Shown here piece after piece: positions 1 to 10,231 of a stretch of DNA of 64,000 bases (position 1 is its first letter; each line of letters begins with the position of its first letter). Position numbers and translations under genes: made by a program. This stretch comes from Misgurnus anguillicaudatus (Eukaryota; Chordata; Actinopteri; Cypriniformes; Cobitidae), in the NCBI RefSeq assembly GCF_027580225.2, contig NC_073361.2:29044501-29108500 (forward strand), in the 5' to 3' direction. The notes below the pieces were generated by a model. That model did not search any database and was not told where the DNA came from. It saw nothing but the letters and a program-made list of their open reading frames with translations.

Positions 1-191
1 TGACAGAAGGTGTAATACTTCAGCCTGTAATGATATATAATTACAGTTTGCTCGGCAAATGTTGCAGTACGTGCCACAAATATTTATAATTTTGCTTAAG
101 ATTCAGTAAACAGCCATTTCAGATGTAGCATTGAAGGTGTTTGCATTAAGATACTTTTTTCTTCTTGAAGAGAAAGATCACTGTGTGTGTG

Positions 192-224
<33 letters not shown>

Positions 225-544
225 CAGCCAGATTGACAGACAGTAGGATGTAACTTGATATTCAGTGCCATGGAAGAGAATAAAATATATATTCACACCA
301 CACCAGATGATTCACTTAAAACTATCAAAAAAAAAAAAAACTCAGTGTTGTTTGGCAGCCAGAGAGAGTTTTGTTTTAATACATTATTATTTATTTTACT
401 ACTTTATTGTGTAATATTGTAACATTTGCTTTGTGATTTCACTTTTTAGAGAAAAATAGTATTAGGGTTTATTTCTCAGAGGTTTCACTTTTATAACTCG
501 GCAGATTTAACAGAGCTATCAGTTTCTTGTTTTTGTTGCTTTTC
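1..544. other. Non-coding stretch before first MITE
   Basis: AT-rich sequence without a credible coding frame. It contains a TG microsatellite (182-224) and a pure A run (327-340). No repeat family is recognised outside these. The one minus-strand frame here (96-296) is a translation of the microsatellite. Confidence 0.6.
182..224. repeat. (TG)n microsatellite
   Basis: About 21 TG dinucleotides with two interruptions near the left end (GCGTT). The right part, 196-224, is uninterrupted. Likely polymorphic in length. Confidence 0.95.
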
Positions 545-742
545 TTAAAGGAAAACACCACCGGTTTTTAATATTTTACTATGTTCTTACCTCAATTAAG
601 ACAAATTAATACATACCTATCTTTTTTCAACGCGTGCACTTAATCTTGTATTAATGTATTAATTAATGTATGATGTATTAATTCATCTAAGTTGAGGTAA
701 GAACATAGTAAAACATTGAAAAACTGTGGTGTTTTCCTTTAA
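545..742. mobile_element. TTAA-flanked MITE, about 200 bp
   Basis: The ends are inverted: AAGGAAAACACCACCG at 548-563 is matched by the complement of TGTGGTGTTTTCCTTT at the right edge, and pairing extends inward through ACTATGTTCTTACCTCAA and its complement at 693-711. TTAA stands at both edges, as expected for TTAA-targeting transposons (piggyBac-like). There is no coding capacity, so it is non-autonomous. The sequence resembles a common cyprinid repeat whose longer copies have internal sequence missing here. Confidence 0.85.
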
Positions 743-1084
743 AGGTCCCTAGCATAGTTTGGATTTTTGTATGTATTTGAAAATGTGAGCAGTCTGAGAC
801 ATTGTTGAGCTCTTTTCTAACTCTAACTCTTCTTTATTTTCCATCTTTAGTTTGGAAGAAAACCAGAGATTACTCCTTGTAAGCTTGGTGTCTGATAACA
901 ACTGAGATATGTATTTTTCCCTGTGGAAACATAAATGTGCTTTTTACTTTTTTTCTACAGCCCAAAATGAATACTGACCATCAATACTGTAGTAGCCTAA
1001 GACTTATCGTTTACTATAGTAAACTGTAGTAAAATTCCTGGTTTTTGTAATGTCTTTTTTTAAAGCTTTCCATAGTAAATGTAA

Positions 1085-1210
1085 GGAATAATTGAGGGCA
1101 GGCCATTGAATTATAAAAAAATAATGCACACCCAACGCAAAGCCAAGTGCTGTTACACCACGGGTGTGCTTAATTTTCGAATAACTCAAAGGACCGGAGT
1201 CAATTATTAC
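1085..1210. repeat. Short palindromic dispersed repeat (GAATAATTGA type)
   Basis: GGAATAATTGA at the left and TCAATTATTAC at the right form imperfect inverted ends around AATTATAAAAAAATAATGCACACCC. A second copy in opposite orientation lies at 56764-56878, where GGACCGGAGTCAATTATT also appears as its complement. The size and foldback structure suit a MITE. The class is not resolved. Confidence 0.6.
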
Positions 1211-1216
1211 CACGTT

Positions 1217-1336
1217 TACCACAAACATTGTTGGGTTGTTTGTTTTAACTATTGTTGGGTCAAATATAAACATTTTCTAGGTTAATTTAAGCCAAAGTTT
1301 ATCCCTTTCAACCCAATGCTGGGTTAAAAATAACTT
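1217..1336. repeat. AACCCAGC-type palindromic MITE, copy 1
   Basis: Reiterated TTGGGTTGTTT and CAATGCTGGGTTAAAAATAA words in inverted arrangement. Three further copies lie at about 5325-6261, 8096-8325 and 33641-33760. It is a cyprinid-type non-autonomous repeat without coding capacity. Confidence 0.7.
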
Positions 1337-1361
1337 CCCACACCTTAGTTAACTTCAAATT

Positions 1362-2052
1362 TAAGTACCTTTCAAAGACTTTCCAGGTCCAATACCCTCA
1401 AATTCAAGGACTAAATGTGGGGACACATTTCAAGTGAGAGCAAGGTTACATTGTGTTACCTTTTAAGATACATTGTTACAGTTCCCTTTGAGGGAACTCG
1501 CGCTGCGTCACTGAGGTGAAACTTTGGTGAAACCCCCTCTAGGGGTAAGTGCGTCTGAATGTGGGGGTAAAATTCAACCAATGGTGAGGCTTAATGACAA
1601 AGACAGGGTGACACAGGAGCCAGGAAGTATATCCCTATCTGAAATATTGCCAAAGACGGCCGCAGGAAGTATGGCAAGGGAGATGCAGTGTCTCGTTCCC
1701 TTCTCAGGTAATAACAGTTACATACGTAACCCGAGACATTTTCATGTGTCAAACACAACTATGCAAAAAAGCATTTTGGTATGAATCAACATTCGCATAC
1801 AGAAGATATAAGCATTTAAAGTGATCAGTTTGGCACGTGTGCCTAAGAAGTCTAGAATTTGTATGATATTATCCTACACTACACAGGGAATAATATGGAT
1901 TTTTTTCCAGAAAACTTGCATAAAATAGATTCAAGCACTTTCAATGACCTGTATCTATTTATGTATATTTTCAAAAGCTTCCCAGGGCCTTGAATTTTTC
2001 CCCCCAGATTTACAAACTTTCAAGGATTTCAAGGACCCATTGGAACCCTGAA
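1362..2052. repeat. Older dispersed repeat split by a 258-bp insertion
   Basis: The left part has CTTTCCAGGTCC and TTCAAGGACTAAATG. The right part has CCCAGGGCCTTGAATTTT and TTTCAAGGACCCA, a matching inverted theme of CAAGG and CCTTG words. The two parts are separated by the element at 1475-1732, which carries a near-perfect 8-bp duplication (GATACATT versus GAGACATT). I infer one host repeat with an insertion. The class is unknown. Confidence 0.45.
1475..1732. mobile_element. 258-bp interspersed element, unclassified
   Basis: It begins GTTACAGTTCCCTTTGAGGG and ends near AGTTACATACGTAACCC. The flanks GATACATT (1467-1474) and GAGACATT (1733-1740) match at 7 of 8 positions, suggesting an 8-bp target duplication and hence a hAT-type insertion. 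I recognise the sequence as a widespread cyprinid repeat. The open frame at 1524-1784 runs past its end and is not a gene. Confidence 0.6.
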
Positions 2053-3466
2053 TAACCCAGTGCAGTTTACTACAGAATACTATAATAAACATTAACAAAA
2101 TGCTGTATTTACTGTACTACACCTGTGGCCAAAAGTTTCGAGGAAGACAAAATATTTATTTTAAACAAAGTCTGCTGCTTCAGTGTTTTTAGATATTTTT
2201 ATCAGATGTAACTATGGTATACTGAAATATAATTACACGCATTTCATAAGCGTCAAAGGCTTTTTATTAGGGCTGTCAATAGATTAAAAAAATTAATCTA
2301 GATTAATCGCATGATTTCATGAGTTAACTGCGATTAATCGCAAATTAATCGCACATTTTTATCCATTCTAAATTTACCCTAATTTAACACTTTTCAGGTT
2401 TTTAATATTCTAATCATATATACATATATAGATGCTTTATGCAAATGTATGTTAACAACAGCCTGTTTACATTTAAACAGAATCACCAGCCATTGTTTTG
2501 TATATGAATTTTCCTTTCAGAAGATTTTTCTTTCTCCATTTTTGTTTGCTGCTGCATCATTTGTGACCTGTGCTGGCAAATTGAGTCGGAATTAGCAAAT
2601 AAAAAAAAAAAAAAGTTGTTCATATTTTGACATTCTCTATTAAAACATAGAACAATGCATGATTTGTTGAAATATAACAAAATATGACAGAACTACACGT
2701 GTTTGAAGTTGAAAGAGTCAAATTACCACAAACATTTCCACATCCATACATTATATTACCACATCAATACCTTAAAATCACTGGTAAAACTAATAGATTT
2801 AGCACACACAAAGCAAAAACATCATCAATGTATGTTCAACTTTTTTTCCTTTTGTTTGATTGACATTGAGACAGACTGCTTAAAATCTAAGTGATCTAAT
2901 ATAATGTTACACATCAGATAGTTTTACCCAACAGTTAACCAAACATTTACTTAAAACATAACAGATTATAGAGCCTACCTGCGTGAATTCTTATCAAAAC
3001 AGATATTTGTAAAACTGTAATTTTGTGTAGATGTCTATATATCCGGGTCGCGCACTCGCGCGTCTGTGTGCACGCGCTTCAGATATCAGTCAGTCAGCCA
3101 GCGTGAGGGGATCGCTTTTGAGTCTTGTCGCTCTTAATAACTCTTTGACATTAATCAGGTACCGAACTTTATCTCTCTTAATGACTCTTTTAACATCAAG
3201 CAAGTCCTGCAGTCTATTTTCTAAGTCATGCATAAAAGCGAAACCAAAATGAATTGAGACGCATTTTTGTATTAGATTAAGCATTAGGAGGACGGTAACG
3301 TTACACCTCTCAGACGTATAAATAAAGATCATATCAGATGTCCAACGAGCCTTTAGAGCACTGGATTTGGTAGACGATTTGCTTAATGTTCTTATTTCTA
3401 TGAAAACCTTTTACTCATTTAGAGAGAGTCACATTTGTCTGCGTCTCTGTTCATTCAACTATGGGC

Positions 3467-5178
3467 TAGTGATGGGCGGATCGATCCTAAAGTATCGATA
3501 TTTCCGATCCTGCCTTGGTATCAAAAGGATCGATTCTCAAGTACAAGTATCGATTCTATTTGTTTGTTTGTTTTTTAACACGTGATTTTAGAATTTTAAG
3601 TAATAGTTGGACGCCATTTTGTATAAAAATACACTTAAATCGTAACGTCAGTGGGAACTATATCTTCTTCCGCTGTATCACAGCGTTCGCTCATTCAGTC
3701 CCATATCCTTCCGCTGCATTCATTCGCTCAGTTACTAGTGATGGGCGATACCAGTTTTTTTCTTGTCGATCCGATACCAAGTATTTTTAAGACAAGTATC
3801 ACCGATACCAATACCGATTCCGATACTTCTATGAAATTTTTTATCTATGTAAAAAAGTTTATTTAAGTGATTTTATGGGGTCTTTTGATAGCCATCATTA
3901 ATAATATCAAATAAAATAGACATGACAACTTTTTGCACTGAACATTATTACAAGATTTCTTCCCTTTATACGTTTTGGAGATAAAACAATTAAATGCTGA
4001 CATTATATTTTTCCTCTTGTGCCTATTTTTTTAAACTGACAAAATCTACTGCTTTTTAAAATAAAACCCTGATAAAAGTCAGTATACTCGAATGCACTGA
4101 AAATCAAACCAGGGATGACTGTGAGGCTGATGACTGTGAGGCTCCACTTCGTCGTGCTCTGTAAGATATTTTGCTTTTTGATGCTTTGTCATATTTGTGG
4201 TATTACCAAAATGGCGTGTTTTTTGTTGTTGAATGTCACACGAGGCTTCGCATTATTAACTGACCGCAACGATGCACTTAAACCCATTTTTTAAACCTGC
4301 TTGCACTGACTGAGTGTGCTGGTAGTGACTGAGCGAATGAACGCAGCGGAAAGAGATGTGACTGAATGAGCGAACGCCGTGATACAGCGGAAGAAGATAT
4401 AGTTCCCACTGACGTTACGATTTAAGTGTATTTATATACAAAACGCCGTCCAACTATTACTTAAAATTCTAAAATCACTTGTTAAAAAACAAACAAACAA
4501 ATAGAATCGATACTTGTACTTGAGAATCGATCCTTTTGATACCAAGGCAGGATCGGAAATATCGATACTTTAGGATCGATCCGCCCATCACTATCAGTTA
4601 CTACCAGCACACTCAGTCAGCGCAAGCAGGTTTAAAAAATGGGTTTAAGTGCATTGTTGCTGTCAGTTAATAATGCGAAGCCTCGTGTGACATTAAAAAA
4701 CAAAAAACACGCCATTTTGGTAATACCACAAATATGACAAAGCATCAAAAAGCTAAATATCTTACAGAGCACGACGAAGTGGAGCCTCACAGTCATCCCT
4801 GGTTTGATTTTCAGTGCATTAGTATACTGACTTTTATCAGGGTTTTATTTTATTTTCAAAAGCAGTAGATTGTATCAGTTTATAAAAATAGGCTCAAGAG
4901 GAAAATGTTAATGTCAGCATTTAATTGTTTTATCTCCAAAACGTATAAAGGGAACAAATCTTGTAATAATGTTCAGTGCAAAAAGTTGTCATGTCTATTT
5001 TATTTGATATTATTAATGATGGCTATCAAAAGACCCCATAAAATCACTTTAATAACCTTTATTACATAGATAAAAAATTTCATAGAAGTATTGGAATCGG
5101 TATTGGTATCGGTGATACTTGTCTTAAAAATACTTGGTATCGGATCGACATGAAAATAACTGGTATCGCCCATCACTA
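3467..5178. mobile_element. Middle hAT-type element, split by a copy of itself
   Basis: It begins TAGTGATGGGCGGATCGATC and ends TGGTATCGCCCATCACTA. A perfect 8-bp duplication CTATGGGC (3459-3466 and 5179-5186) sits in the outer hAT. With the inner insertion and its duplicated target removed, about 850 bp remains: the left end is the GGATCGATCC type and the right end the CGATACC type. No transposase frame is visible, so it is non-autonomous. Confidence 0.92.
3736..4593. mobile_element. Innermost hAT-type element: reversed copy of its host
   Basis: It begins TAGTGATGGGCGATACCAG and ends GATCGATCCGCCCATCACTA, which are the two ends of the surrounding element in reverse order. It is flanked by a perfect 8-bp duplication TCAGTTAC (3728-3735 and 4594-4601). 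The intact target is preserved inside this copy as the complement of GGTAGTGACTGAGCG (4319-4340 region), so insertion into a sister element in opposite orientation is directly readable. By eye there are about ten mismatches over 260 aligned bases between the GGATCGATCC-type arms. Confidence 0.93.
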
Positions 5179-5474
5179 CTATGGGCTGGACCAAGGGTCA
5201 AACAGAAATTGCGCGTTGCGTTAATCTCCGTTAATAAAATTAGTGGCGTTAAAATGAATTTGCGTTAACGCGTTATTAACGCGTTAATTTTGACAGCCCT
5301 ACTTTTTATATTAACTGGTTGTTAAAATGCTGGGTTGTTTTTAACCCAGGGCTGAGTCACTATTGGACAGAACAGACTGCTGGGTTATTTTTAATCAACC
5401 ATGTTGAAACAACCCAGCAGTTGAGTTAAAACAACCCAGCAGTTGGGTCATTTTAACCCAGCAGTGTGATCTGT

Positions 5475-6195
5475 CCATAGACTGTAAAAAAAGATGGACG
5501 ATGCCTGTTCGCTCTCTTCCATTGGTGAAAAATGAAGCCGTCAGTATCCCAATATGGTGCAGACATCTTGGGTCTTGATTCTGCGCAGTAGCGATTTCGG
5601 GACCAGTCCTGCGCAGTAGTGAGCAGGAAGTAAATCCGTGAAATCAAGACCCCGCCCTCGCTTTCGCAGAATGCGCATATCACACAATATCACAGCTGTC
5701 AATCATGACGTGACACCACTGTTTTTATATCATTAAATAACTAAACACAAATTTGTTTTAAAAACAAACATTTGAATTTACATCAGTGTGATAAAAACTA
5801 CAGTGAATGACAGAAACCAGCTTCGGAAAAAAGATAATTGAAGTGTAATTAAATTGTTTAGTTGGTCTTAAAGGCGGAGTCCACGATGTTTGAAAAACGC
5901 GTTGGAAAAGGAGACGGGCCGGCTACCAAAACACACTTATAGCCAATCAAATCAAATCAAATGCCGGGTTGCGTATGTGTGGGGCGGGTCTATCAACAGA
6001 AGGTCCAGATTCTATTGGGGTAGGGGCGTGTTTGTTTGGGTGATTTCAAATATCAACATTGGCTTTCAAACATCGTGGACTCCGCCTTTAAGTCCCACTG
6101 AATTACATGGGGAGGCGGGGTTTATGACCTATACTGGGACCAGTCACTGGGGGGCGATCGAGACGTTTTGGCTTCACTTTTCAGGGCTTGTGCGG
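5475..6195 (-). repeat. CCATAGACTGT-type dispersed repeat, copy 1
   Basis: On the plus strand it starts CCATAGACTGTAAAAAAAGA and ends near CTTCACTTTTCAGGGCTTG. The minus-strand sense reads AAAGTGAAGCC, then GATCGCCCCCCAGTGACTGG, GTCATAAACCCCGCC, and finally CGTCCATC with ACAGTCTATGG. A second, diverged copy lies at 20953-21414 in the opposite orientation on this strand. It contains the TTAA MITE at 5868-6091. The transposon class is not known to me. Confidence 0.65.
5868..6091. mobile_element. TTAA MITE, GGCGGAGTCCACGATG family, copy 1
   Basis: The termini TTAAAGGCGGAGTCCACGAT and its exact complement at 6072-6091 enclose about 220 bp, with TTAA at both edges. The second copy at 61646-61890 shares most of the interior (AGGTCCAGATTCTATTGGGG) but has an extra block where this copy has a short AATCAAATCAAAT run. 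The two copies are therefore structural variants of one non-autonomous family. Confidence 0.9.
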
Positions 6196-6268
6196 CACGC
6201 TTGGTTCTGTCCAATAGTGACCCAGCCCTGGGTTAAAAACAGCCCAGCATTTTTTTGCAGTGTTGACC

Positions 6269-7020
6269 CTACTTTTTCAAGACCTCTGGAATTGACCCCG
6301 ACATGCTGTCAATCAACTTCTGGGCCATATCCTGACCAATGGCAGCTCAGTTTTTGCACAGTTTGTCAGAATTTGTGGGGTTTTGTTTGTCCACCCTCCT
6401 TTTGAGGATTGAACACAAGTTTTCAATTGGATTAAGGTCTGGGGAGTTTCCTGAACATAGACCCAAAATTGTGATGTTTAGTTCTACGAGCAACTAATTG
6501 ATTACCTTTGCTTCATGGCAAGGTGCTCCATAATGCTGGAAAAGGGCATTGTTTGTCACCAAACTGTTCTTGGATAATTGGGAAAAGTTGCTCTTGGATG
6601 ATGCTTTTGTTCTTAGGCAAAATTGTGAGTGAGTCTACGTCCTTAACTGAGAAGCAACCACATGCATGAATGGTCTTAGGATGCTCAACCGTTGGCATTA
6701 CACAGAACTGATGGTTGCTCTCACCTTTTCTTCTCCAGACAACCTTTTATCCGGATGCCCCAGCCAAACAATCCAAAAGGGGATTCATCAGAGAAAATGA
6801 CTTTACCCCAATCCTCAGCAGCCCAATGTCCCTATCCCTGATGTTTTTCCTGGAAAGAAGTGCCCTTCTTAACACCAGGCCATCCTCCAAAAGTCTTCGC
6901 CTCACTGTGCGTGCGGACGGTGGTGCCACGATCCCGTGGATCAACTTTAGGAGACACTCCTGTCACTTGCTGGACTTTCTTGGGAAACAACTGAACCTCT
7001 CTCCTTGAATTTCTTAATGA
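6269..7020 (-). pseudogene. Tc1-like transposase relic (DDE superfamily)
   Basis: Read on the minus strand, several blocks match the Tc1 family: a linker region containing SARTVRRRLLEDGLVLRRAL (6747-6944 frame), VIFSDES in a shifted frame carrying the first catalytic Asp (6783-6803), FQHYGAPCHEAK around 6515-6550, and GNSPDLNPIENL near 6400-6440 with the catalytic Glu. The frame ends ...SIPEVLKK then stop at 6269-6271, where family members normally end. The second catalytic Asp position reads Tyr (QHYGAPCH), there are frameshifts, and the N-terminal DNA-binding part is incomplete. It is dead. No terminal inverted repeats were found, so it is a fragment. Confidence 0.85.
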
Positions 7021-8095
7021 TTTTTAATCTAAGAGAAATAGGAATCTTCATCTCTACTGCTCTTTGACAAGTATAGGATCACAGTTTCCCATAATTCCCA
7101 GCGGCCAAAATGGACGTTTGCACCTGCGCAGGAGAAATGACAGCGTCTCTGATGGACTGTATGTTTTTTATGATGAGCCTCTTTATGCCGCTTGCAGCTC
7201 CATTATGGCATTGTTGGATAGCTTGTTTACCTGCTGATAACATACACGGGTGGATTGAGGAGCGCCGATCCAGCACGCACTGCCAGAATCACTCAAGTCT
7301 CATTGTATAGCGCGCGGAGAAGAATGGCACGGTCACGCGAGGGGGGCTGCAAATGCTAAATGTGAAATCAAACTATAGGAGCAAAAAGAGATGGGCACAA
7401 CTTTGCCAAGTTTTTATTTTTAGCTGCTGGGTTGCTTACACGCGCTGAGGTGGATGCGCGCCTCCAATGGTTCGTGTTTTACAGTCGTTTCATCTGTATA
7501 TGTTGACAGATTGTCAGGCTTATCAAATGTTTAATTGAAATCGCAAATGTGATTAAAACGCACACTGGTTGAACCGTTGTGTTTTAATAAAATACAGCAG
7601 AGGCCAGGAGGATTTCAGAGGACATGACATGTTTTGTGTTCGTGGTAGAAATAGAATTTAATACTCGGGTATGAAATGCGATCATGCTCGACCGGAGGTG
7701 CCCGCAATTTAAAAAAAAATAATTTTTCTAAAGAAAAAAATGCTTTAATGACAAACAAAGCCAAACTATAAAATGTCACAGATTAATAATCCACTAATTT
7801 AATTTGGGTGTTAAAATGATAATTTTCACCTAAAATTTAGAGCCAAATTATATGGGTAAAAATTATTTTTAAAAGATGGCAACGTCTTTATTTTATTTTT
7901 ACTTAGAGATTAAAAGGTCTTTTAGTAAGATCCGTTCACTTTACCAATGTTGGATTAATGGTGACCAGTCAAAAATTAGAAAAAGCAAAGTTTGCATGCC
8001 TGTTACTCAATGAATTCAATATATTTTAATATCCTTTTAGATTTTGGTTCTAAACTTTTGGTATCTACATTTATAAGACCCTAAACTGTAAAAAA
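7021..8095. other. Non-coding stretch, CpG-rich then AT-rich
   Basis: 7080-7520 is comparatively CpG-rich (GCGCGCGG, CACGCGAGG, GGATGCGCGCC); 7700-8090 is AT-rich. Short frames on both strands at 7079-7310 overlap and have no recognisable domain. It could be the 5-prime part of an unrecognised transposon or unique DNA. Confidence 0.4.
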
Positions 8096-8325
8096 AAATT
8101 CTGGGTTATTTTCAAACCAGCTTTGAGTCAGAAAGGGACAAACACAGCCGTCGTGTTACTGTAAATCAATCCAGAAAATGTTTATAGCCCATTTGACCCA
8201 ACAATGGGTTAAACAACCCAGCATTTTGGGTTGATACAACATACATAGGTTAAAGTACAACCCAGATGGTTGGGTTTGTCTCTTTTGACCCAAAATTGGG
8301 TAAAAAAACAGCATTTTTTCAAGTA
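8096..8325. repeat. AACCCAGC-type element, copy 3
   Basis: ACTGTAAAAAAAAATTCTGG at the left and inverted TTGGGTAAAAAAACAGCA at the right, with CCCAACAATGGGTTAAACAA in the middle. It resembles the copy at 33641-33760 and has a foldback structure without coding capacity. Confidence 0.65.
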
Positions 8326-9458
8326 TATTTGATATAATTCAGCCTGATCTTAATGTTAATATTAATACGTAACTTTTAAAAACACTAGATTATAAAGCGT
8401 ACAATGTAGGCGAATTTACAACTTTTAATTGTAGCATTATTATGCTTTTACAGCTACATAACTTAAAACATTTCACATTTTTCATACCATAAAGATTGCT
8501 GTATAATTTCCCTTTAGTCATTTTATCGATAATGTGATCACCCTAACCCTACCCCAAAACCTTACCCTAAACCCAAACCCTTTTTATACAAAATCTTTAA
8601 AATATGTGCAACATAACAGAAAGAAATTTTTAGGAACATTTGTAACGATAGTAACAATAGAGCATTTAAAGATATTTAAAGTCACTATAATACAGTCCTA
8701 CCTTCTTTATTGCGAGATTTCAAAAGCAGTACCAAAAGTAGTTAAAAATTCACAATGTGTTGCGGTCGCGGCTCTCTTTGGAGTATATGAAGTACAGATA
8801 AGTATTTATTAATAAGTTATTAATCCACGATAACGTTAATCCAGCTTCTCTCTGTCAAGGTACGCGTTTCAAATTTCAAACTTACATTGACCGAAATTCG
8901 GCAATGTCGCAAATGTGTGACGTAGCACGCAAAAGCGTTTGATATCACTGCTGTAAAGCATTGTGTCGTAAAGCTATTTGAGGCGCCATATTTGAATTCA
9001 AACGAACGCAAGATTTGACGTTTACGCTCGCTGATGAGAACTGGAATAAAGATCGCTGGATAAAGGGCTGAATTTGGATCTTTTACCTTCAAAGATGTGG
9101 ATTACAGCGAATGAATAAAATTAACAGGTTAACATGAATTAACATGAATTTATGTTGTGTTTTGGTGTAATTGTTGCATAGGAGAAAACAAGTTTTTTGT
9201 GTCATGGCAATTTAAATATTACAAAATGGTTAAATGATTACAGAAATGTTATTCATTTTAAGGTTTTAAAGGGTAGTCTTATTTAATATTGTGTAATTCT
9301 CTGAAAGTCATGAACAAGATACATCATTAATATGAGTAAGAAACGCACATGATCGCGATTTTAATATTTATGAATAGGAATACGTACAAATTTGTACGTC
9401 TGTAAAGCAGTTGTTGAATAATGAACATATTAGTCCAGTCAACACGTTGGTTTTACCC
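8326..9458. other. Unassigned non-coding stretch
   Basis: AT-rich flanks surround a CpG-richer block at 8820-9090 (GATAACGTTAATCC, GACGTTTACGCTCGCTG). A 90-codon minus-strand frame (8820-9092) has no recognisable motif. The block may be part of a dispersed repeat but I cannot name it. CCCTAACCCT-like words at 8543-8580 are isolated and are not a telomere array. Confidence 0.35.
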
Positions 9459-9716
9459 CAGTGATGCGCGGGTCAATGTATAAACAACCCGCACCCAATC
9501 AACGTTTTCAACTAACTTGCCCACAACTCGGACCAACAAAAAAAAAATAGTGTACCCGACCCCCTTCCTGGCCCGCATTTTTTAAAAGTAGTAATTGTTT
9601 AATATAGTTAATTGGGATCTTTATTTCAAACGACCCGAATATCATTAAAAATATTTTAGGAAGACCATGGGTGACCACAGGCACCCGCTAATTTTGGATT
9701 AACCCGCGCATCACTG
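9459..9716. mobile_element. hAT-type MITE, CAGTGATGCGCGGGT ends
   Basis: Terminal inverted repeats CAGTGATGCGCGGGT (left) and AACCCGCGCATCACTG (right) enclose 258 bp. Flanks TTTTACCC and TTTTAAAC match at 6 of 8 positions, an eroded 8-bp duplication. Interior AACCCGC words repeat the end motif. A more damaged relative lies at 26914-27116. Confidence 0.8.
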
Positions 9717-9732
9717 TTTTAAACGTTTCCGT

Positions 9733-10206
9733 CAGTGGCGGCTCGTGACTGCTCATCCGAGGATGCGCTAATTCAAAATAAGTGTTCGAATTGTCACATG
9801 TGTGGTTCCCTTTCCCAAAATATGTATCCTGCATGTCGAGAGATCCTGTGTGCATCACGTGTTTTGTCAAAATAAGTGCCTGCTGCACACGCGTCAAAAC
9901 CATTTATGATAAAAGAGACGCTCACGTTCCCAAAATACACGCTAGACACTCCCTTAACACTAAACTCTGATTACACATGAGATTATGCGAGTATCTGGCA
10001 AGCGCGAGCGTCTCTTTTATCATAAACCCTTTAGACGCATCTGCAGCAGGCACTTATTTTGACAAGACACGTGATGCACACACAATCTCTCAAAGCACAG
10101 AACACATATTTTGAAATTACGAACCACACACATGACGGGCTACATACATGTTGTGACGAACTTCGCATCGTGCGCCGTCAAAAAAAGAAGTCACCGGCCG
10201 CCACTG
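9733..10206. mobile_element. CAGTGGCGGC foldback MITE, copy 1
   Basis: The ends are CAGTGGCGGCTCGTGACTGC and the complement of CAGTGGCGGCCGGTGACTTC. Internal foldback pairs include TTATGATAAAAGAGACGCTC with GAGCGTCTCTTTTATCATAA and GCACGTGTTTTGTCAAAATA with TATTTTGACAAGACACGTG. Flanks GTTTCCGT and GTTTCCCA match at 6 of 8 bases, fitting hAT-type insertion. Three more copies lie at 24666-25134, 56958-57418 and 58430-58890. Confidence 0.85.
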
Positions 10207-10231
10207 GTTTCCCAGTGTATTAAAACGTAAG

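Larger units (their letters stand above)
2268..5301. mobile_element. Outer hAT-type element of a three-level nest
   Basis: It starts TAGGGCTGTCAATAG and ends TTTGACAGCCCTA, giving terminal inverted repeats. It is flanked by a perfect 8-bp duplication CTTTTTAT (2260-2267 and 5302-5309), the hallmark of hAT transposition. Inside each end are reiterated GATTAATCGC or GCGTTAACGC words. No transposase frame is visible. About 1.3 kb belongs to this element; the rest is the insertion at 3467-5178, so it is the oldest layer of the nest. Confidence 0.9.
5325..6261. repeat. AACCCAGC-type element, copy 2, interrupted
   Basis: Left arm: GCTGGGTTGTTTTTAACCC, then CAGGGCTGAGTCACTATTGG. Right arm: the inverted complement, CCAATAGTGACCCAGCCCTG followed by GGTTAAAAACAGCCCAGC. 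Between the arms lies the CCATAGACTGT-type repeat, which itself holds a TTAA MITE. The arms therefore belong to one older element split by later insertions. Confidence 0.7.

Noticed and set aside
5890..6405. 171-codon plus-strand open frame
   Set aside because: It crosses three unrelated repeats and ends antiparallel to the Tc1 relic; no recognisable domain.
7079..7310. Antiparallel 65- and 66-codon frames in a CpG-rich block
   Set aside because: I looked for a transposase or host exon but no motif or splice site supports either strand.
8540..8580. Telomere-like CCCTAA words (also 22275-22305, 49860-49880, 57730-57785)
   Set aside because: Only a few degenerate units, mostly inside foldback centres. 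No uninterrupted array, so no telomere or interstitial telomeric block.
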